The notes beneath the pieces were generated by a model, which saw only the letters and a list, made by a program, of their open reading frames with translations, was not told the origin of the DNA and did not search any database. A stretch of 10,076 nt of DNA from Desulfobacteraceae bacterium 4572_89 (GTDB taxonomy: Bacteria > Desulfobacterota > Desulfobacteria > Desulfobacterales > Desulfobacteraceae): assembly GCA_002085465.1 (NCBI GenBank), contig NBML01000059.1, positions 1 to 10,076 of the forward strand, given 5' to 3'. Shown piece after piece: positions 6,864-10,076 of this stretch. Every line of letters starts with the position of its first letter. Position 1 is the stretch's first letter. The position numbers and the translations under genes are program-made.

Positions 6864-8324
6864 ATGTCAAAAAAAATTATTATCATAGGCGGAGGCCCTG
6901 GAGGATATATTGCTGCGTTGCGTGCAGTTGCCCTTGGCGGAGATGTCACTCTAATAGAAAACGAAAACCTGGGTGGCACCTGTCTTAACTGGGGGTGTAT
7001 TCCGTCAAAAATCATGAAGAACTCGGCTGATTTGTTTTTAAAATGCCTGAAGGCCGGTCAATTCGGTATTAAAATTCAGGGAGATATTTCACCTGATATG
7101 ACAGCCCTCATGGATAGGAAGGAAAAAATTTTATCCTCCCAGAGAAAGGGGATTGACTCACTGTTAAAGGGTAGGGGGGTCGTAGTTGAGCAAGGCATTG
7201 GAACTATCAAATCCCAGGGCCTGGTTGAGGTGATATCCCATGATGGACAGACAAAGGAACTGGAATATGATAAATTGATTATTGCAGTGGGTACCTGCCC
7301 AATGAACGTGCCTGATTTTCCTTTTGACCATGAAAAAATACTATCGTCTAATGATATTCTTGTTCTGGACAGGATACCCAGATCCCTGGCCATAGTTGGC
7401 GGTGGTGTGATAGGATGTGAATTTGCCTTTATTTTTTCCGCCCTGGGGTGTGAGGTGACAATAGTTGAAGCCATGTCCAGGCTTCTGCCCCTGCCATCGG
7501 TTGATGAGGCTTGTTCAAAACTGCTTTTACGGGAGATGAAAAAAGCCAAGATTAAAGTGTTCTGCGATACCATTGTTACCAAGGCTGATACTGCAGGAGA
7601 CAATGTGGGAATTTCCCTTGCACCAAGTCCTTTTACGGATAATCCCAAACCCAAAAAACTGAAAACAGATGAGATTTCCTCGGAAATTATGGCTGTGTGC
7701 ATTGGTAGAACTCCTTTGTCAGCAGGGCTCGGCCTTGAAAATATAGATCTTGACATTGAAGGTCCTGGCTGGATTTCAGCCAATGAGTACATGGAAACAA
7801 AGGTTGAAAATGTTTATGCCATTGGTGATATCCTGGGACCTGAAAAGGTCATGCTGGCCCATGTGGCTTCCCACGAAGGGCTGGTGGCTGCAGAAAATGC
7901 CATGAAACAGGAATTGGAAGATACTGCAACCCGGGAAAAAACAGCCATGACCTATGATGTCGTACCGGGTGCTATTTTCACCATGCCTGAAATCGGTACA
8001 GTTGGATTGAGCGAAACCCAGGCAAAGGCCAGGGGATATGAGGTGGAAACAACAAATGTGAATTTTAGAGTTCTGGGAAAGGCCCAGGCCATTGACGAGA
8101 TTGCCGGGGAAGCCAGGATGATCATTGAAAAGCAAAGCCATAAGGTTCTGGGTGTTCATTTGATTGGACCCCATGCAACAGATCTTATTGCCGAAGCAAC
8201 CCTTGCCATTGAAAAGGGGCTGACCGCAGAAGAAGTTGCACATACAATTCATGCCCATCCAACTCTGGCGGAAATCATGGGAGAGGTTGCTTCAAAAGCA
8301 TCTGGTATGCCCTTGCACGGATAA
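6864..8324 (+). CDS. lpdA: Dihydrolipoyl dehydrogenase (E3 / glycine cleavage L protein)
   Basis: FAD flavoprotein that reoxidises the dihydrolipoyl arm of GcvH with NAD+. The 486-residue product has the N-terminal FAD dinucleotide fold GGGPGG (residues 9-14), the redox disulfide GGTCLNWGCIPSK (Cys40 and Cys45), the NAD-binding GGGVIG (179-184), the second FAD motif VYAIGD and the C-terminal active-site dyad HAHPTLAE (His465 and Glu470). It has no fused lipoyl domain. A lysine/proline-rich insert near 'NPKPKKLKTDE' makes it slightly longer than usual. The ATG has a strong site, GGGAGG at 6853-6858. No E1 or E2 genes of a 2-oxoacid dehydrogenase are nearby, and the gene is transcribed divergently from the gcv operon, so its main job is probably the glycine cleavage L protein. 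Sharing with other lipoyl complexes cannot be excluded. Confidence 0.96.
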   Translation: MSKKIIIIGGGPGGYIAALRAVALGGDVTLIENENLGGTCLNWGCIPSKIMKNSADLFLKCLKAGQFGIKIQGDISPDMTALMDRKEKILSSQRKGIDSLLKGRGVVVEQGIGTIKSQGLVEVISHDGQTKELEYDKLIIAVGTCPMNVPDFPFDHEKILSSNDILVLDRIPRSLAIVGGGVIGCEFAFIFSALGCEVTIVEAMSRLLPLPSVDEACSKLLLREMKKAKIKVFCDTIVTKADTAGDNVGISLAPSPFTDNPKPKKLKTDEISSEIMAVCIGRTPLSAGLGLENIDLDIEGPGWISANEYMETKVENVYAIGDILGPEKVMLAHVASHEGLVAAENAMKQELEDTATREKTAMTYDVVPGAIFTMPEIGTVGLSETQAKARGYEVETTNVNFRVLGKAQAIDEIAGEARMIIEKQSHKVLGVHLIGPHATDLIAEATLAIEKGLTAEEVAHTIHAHPTLAEIMGEVASKASGMPLHG

Positions 8325-8331
8325 TCCTTAG

Positions 8332-8357
8332 AATCCTTGAAGCCAGGATTGTTTTTT
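8332..8357 (+). terminator. Weak intrinsic terminator after lpdA
   Basis: The six-base stem AATCCT (8332-8337) / AGGATT (8345-8350) encloses a seven-base loop and is followed by G and six T (8352-8357). An extra AATCCT at 8323-8328 could pair instead. The stem is short with only two G-C pairs, so read-through into glpD is likely. Confidence 0.45.
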
Positions 8358-8392
8358 GAAGCTATGGTTGTTTTTTGTTGACAATCAGCAGC

Positions 8393-8396
8393 AGGA
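8393..8396 (+). promoter_or_regulatory. Ribosome binding site deciding the glpD start
   Basis: AGGA lies five bases before the ATG at 8402. The open frame extends upstream to a TTG at 8375, but that codon has only T-rich sequence before it and no Shine-Dalgarno, so the ATG is preferred. Confidence 0.7.
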
Positions 8397-8401
8397 AAAT
8401 A

Positions 8402-9976
8402 ATGAGACTAATAGATATTGAAAAGAGTTTTGATCTGGTTGTTATCGGGGGAGGGGTAACAGGAGCCGGCGTCTTTCATGAGGCAGTGAACATGGGGTTT
8501 AATGCCATCCTCCTGGAAGCTGAAGATTTTTCCTGGGGGACGTCAAGCCGGTCTTCAAAAATGGTCCATGGAGGCCTTCGATACTTAAAACAGGGTAAAT
8601 TTCTTTTAACAAGGTCTGCTGTAAGAGAAAGGGAACGTCTTTTAAAAGCTTATCCAGGCCTTGTCAACCCCTTGAACTTTTTAATGCCTGTTTATAATGA
8701 TTATGGTCCTTCAAAATTATCCATGAAAATCGGGCTTTCCATTTATAGTTTTCTGGCAGGTCAAAAGCAGCATCAGAGTTTTACAAGAAAACAAACCATT
8801 CAATTGATTCCAAAGATCAGAAATGATTGCCTGGTTTCTTCGGTTGGCTTTAAAGATGCCCAGGTGGATGATGCAAGGCTTGTTTTTAGACTGATCAATG
8901 ACGGCTGTATGGCAGGTGGAACTGCATTGAATTATACCAGGGTGACTGGGATAGAACGGGACAGAAAAGGCAAGGTTGCTGCAATAAATGCAATTGATAC
9001 TATAACAGGTAATAAAGCTGAACTCAAAACAAAGGCAGTGATAAATGCCACAGGAGCCTGGGCTGAATATTTTCACCCTTCCCCTGTAAAAGGTTTTCAT
9101 TTAAGACCCTTACGGGGCAGCCATCTTATTTTTCCTGGAAATATTCTATCCCTGGACCGGGTCATAAGCTTTATCCACCCAAAAGATTTACGGGCGGTTT
9201 TCATGTTTCCCTGGAACGGATGCACTATTCTAGGAACAACCGATATCGACCATGAAAATAATCTTGATAAAGAACCCTTTGTTACGAAACAGGAAGCATC
9301 TTATTTAATGGAAGGTCTGCAATTCATTCTGCCGGGCCTTGATATTTCTTTAAAGGACTGTGTTTCTTCCATTGCTGGCATAAGACCCGTCCTTTCAAAA
9401 AAGAAGCAAAAAGCATCAAAAGAATCAAGGGAGCATGTGGTATGGGAGGATAAAGGCCTTGTGACCGTAACCGGTGGAAAACTTACCACATTCCGCATTC
9501 TGGCCCTTGATGCCCTGAAGGCTGCCGGAAAATATCTTCCAAAATATGTAGAAAAAAAAATTCAGGTTCCAATACAGCAGCCTGACATCACAAATAAATT
9601 TTTACATATTCCGGAAAATTTAAAACAAAGGCTTTATGGCAGATATGGTCAGATGGCATTGGATATTTTTAAAGAGAATGATAAAAATAAACTTGCTTCC
9701 ATCGGAGATACATCAAGCTTGTGGGTTGAACTCTGCCATGCTGCCCAGCATGAAAATATCCACAGTCTTGCAGATCTTATGTTAAGAAGGGTAAGAATCG
9801 GTCTTTTTCTTCCCCAGGGTGGCAAAGCATATCTTGATGATATTGAAAAAATATGTAAAATAGTTCTTCCATGGGATAAACAACGCTGGGCAAAGGAAAA
9901 AAAAAGTTACATGGACCTGTGGCAAAATTTTTATTCTCCTCCCATGGCAAAGAACAATAGACCAGCAGATTTGTAA
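8402..9976 (+). CDS. glpD: FAD-dependent glycerol-3-phosphate dehydrogenase, GlpD type
   Basis: Membrane-associated flavoprotein that oxidises sn-glycerol 3-phosphate to dihydroxyacetone phosphate and passes electrons to the quinone pool. With the ATG at 8402 it has 524 residues, close to the family norm. It shows the FAD fold GGGVTGAG (residues 16-23), the signature block SSRSSKMVHGGLRYL, the FRL/DDARL region of the substrate domain and a C-terminal domain ending in 'LADLMLRRVRIGLF'. No C-terminal cysteine cluster of the [2Fe-2S] BFD type is seen, so it resembles single-subunit GlpD rather than the GlpA of the anaerobic GlpABC complex. It sits 77 bases after lpdA behind a weak terminator, and 38 bases before an FGGY kinase, with which it is probably co-transcribed. 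Substrate is inferred from the family; a related 2-hydroxyacid or polyol-phosphate oxidase is a less likely alternative. Confidence 0.9.
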   Translation: MRLIDIEKSFDLVVIGGGVTGAGVFHEAVNMGFNAILLEAEDFSWGTSSRSSKMVHGGLRYLKQGKFLLTRSAVRERERLLKAYPGLVNPLNFLMPVYNDYGPSKLSMKIGLSIYSFLAGQKQHQSFTRKQTIQLIPKIRNDCLVSSVGFKDAQVDDARLVFRLINDGCMAGGTALNYTRVTGIERDRKGKVAAINAIDTITGNKAELKTKAVINATGAWAEYFHPSPVKGFHLRPLRGSHLIFPGNILSLDRVISFIHPKDLRAVFMFPWNGCTILGTTDIDHENNLDKEPFVTKQEASYLMEGLQFILPGLDISLKDCVSSIAGIRPVLSKKKQKASKESREHVVWEDKGLVTVTGGKLTTFRILALDALKAAGKYLPKYVEKKIQVPIQQPDITNKFLHIPENLKQRLYGRYGQMALDIFKENDKNKLASIGDTSSLWVELCHAAQHENIHSLADLMLRRVRIGLFLPQGGKAYLDDIEKICKIVLPWDKQRWAKEKKSYMDLWQNFYSPPMAKNNRPADL

Positions 9977-10014
9977 CCAGCAGAGTTGGAATTAATTATA
10001 AGGGGAGTCTTGTT

Positions 10015-10076
10015 TTGGTTGATAAAACAATACTTGCTATAGATTGCGGAACCCAGAGTTTAAGGGGTATGATTTT
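10015..10076 (+). CDS. FGGY-family carbohydrate kinase, N-terminal fragment (cut by window edge)
   Basis: Only about 20 codons are present. From a TTG start at 10015, which follows AGGGGAG (10001-10007) at seven bases, the frame reads a hydrophobic strand then AIDCGTQSLRG. This matches the phosphate-1 ATP-binding motif (DxGTxSxR) that opens FGGY-family kinases of glycerol, xylulose, ribulose and similar substrates. The 'CGTQS' spelling is closer to pentulose/hexulose-type FGGY kinases than to the usual glycerol kinase 'DQGTTSSR'. Position after glpD nonetheless suggests a glycerol or polyol role. Substrate cannot be assigned from this fragment. No ATG is available upstream in frame, so a TTG start is likely. 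Confidence 0.75.
   Translation, partial: MVDKTILAIDCGTQSLRGMI

Noticed and set aside
7076..8258. Long open frames on the minus strand opposite lpdA (7076-7792 and 7776-8258)
   Set aside because: They are antisense to a clearly conserved enzyme, have low-complexity Ser/Pro- or Cys/His-rich translations with no recognisable domain, and lack convincing ribosome sites.
8378..8383. Perfect TTGACA as a -35 box for glpD
   Set aside because: A -10 at normal spacing would fall on the start codon itself at about 8401-8406, where no TATAAT-like sequence exists, and the transcript would lack the start codon.
8375..8401. Upstream TTG start giving glpD nine extra residues
   Set aside because: No Shine-Dalgarno precedes the TTG, whereas the ATG at 8402 has AGGA five bases upstream and places the FAD fold at the usual distance from the N-terminus.
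9961..9984. Direct repeat ACCAGCAGA at 9961-9969 and 9976-9984 around the glpD stop
   Set aside because: Only nine bases, partly coding, with no matching inverted structure or element; judged a chance or slippage duplication.

Overview
The window looks like chromosomal housekeeping DNA from a moderately AT-leaning, Gram-negative anaerobe. A member of the sulfate-reducing Desulfobacteraceae is the most likely source. This rests on the two-subunit glycine dehydrogenase, the general look of the proteins and the gene order, and it is an inference rather than a database match. There are ten protein genes, two of them cut by the window ends. There are no RNA genes, mobile elements or CRISPR arrays. 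No gene-free stretch exceeds 300 bases; the longest is the 239-base divergent intergenic region at 6625-6863.

Left block (1-6624, all minus strand, read right to left): an Lrp/AsnC-family regulator, then gcvT, gcvH, gcvPA, gcvPB, lipB and lipA. Gaps are at most about 23 bases and two neighbouring pairs overlap, so this is almost certainly one operon. It encodes the T, H and P proteins of the glycine cleavage system. It also encodes both enzymes that make and attach lipoate on the H protein: octanoyl transfer by LipB and sulfur insertion by LipA. lipA runs off the left edge just before its end.

Centre (6625-6863): a very AT-rich divergent control region. It has a good sigma70-type promoter facing right, a plausible one facing left, a 26-base near-perfect palindrome lying over the right-hand -10 box and presumed start site, and a tandem pair of 18-base repeats just before the lpdA ribosome binding site. 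The regulator probably acts here on both transcription units.

Right block (6864-10076, plus strand): dihydrolipoyl dehydrogenase (the L protein, which completes the glycine cleavage system), a weak terminator, a GlpD-type FAD glycerol-3-phosphate dehydrogenase, and the first 62 bases of an FGGY-family sugar/polyol kinase.

Together the left block and lpdA form a self-contained glycine cleavage/synthase module with its own cofactor assembly and regulator. The glpD-kinase pair looks like the start of a separate glycerol or polyol module. No undescribed system was found. The most worthwhile leads are the operator-like palindrome and repeats in the divergent region and the divergent, enlarged GcvT.
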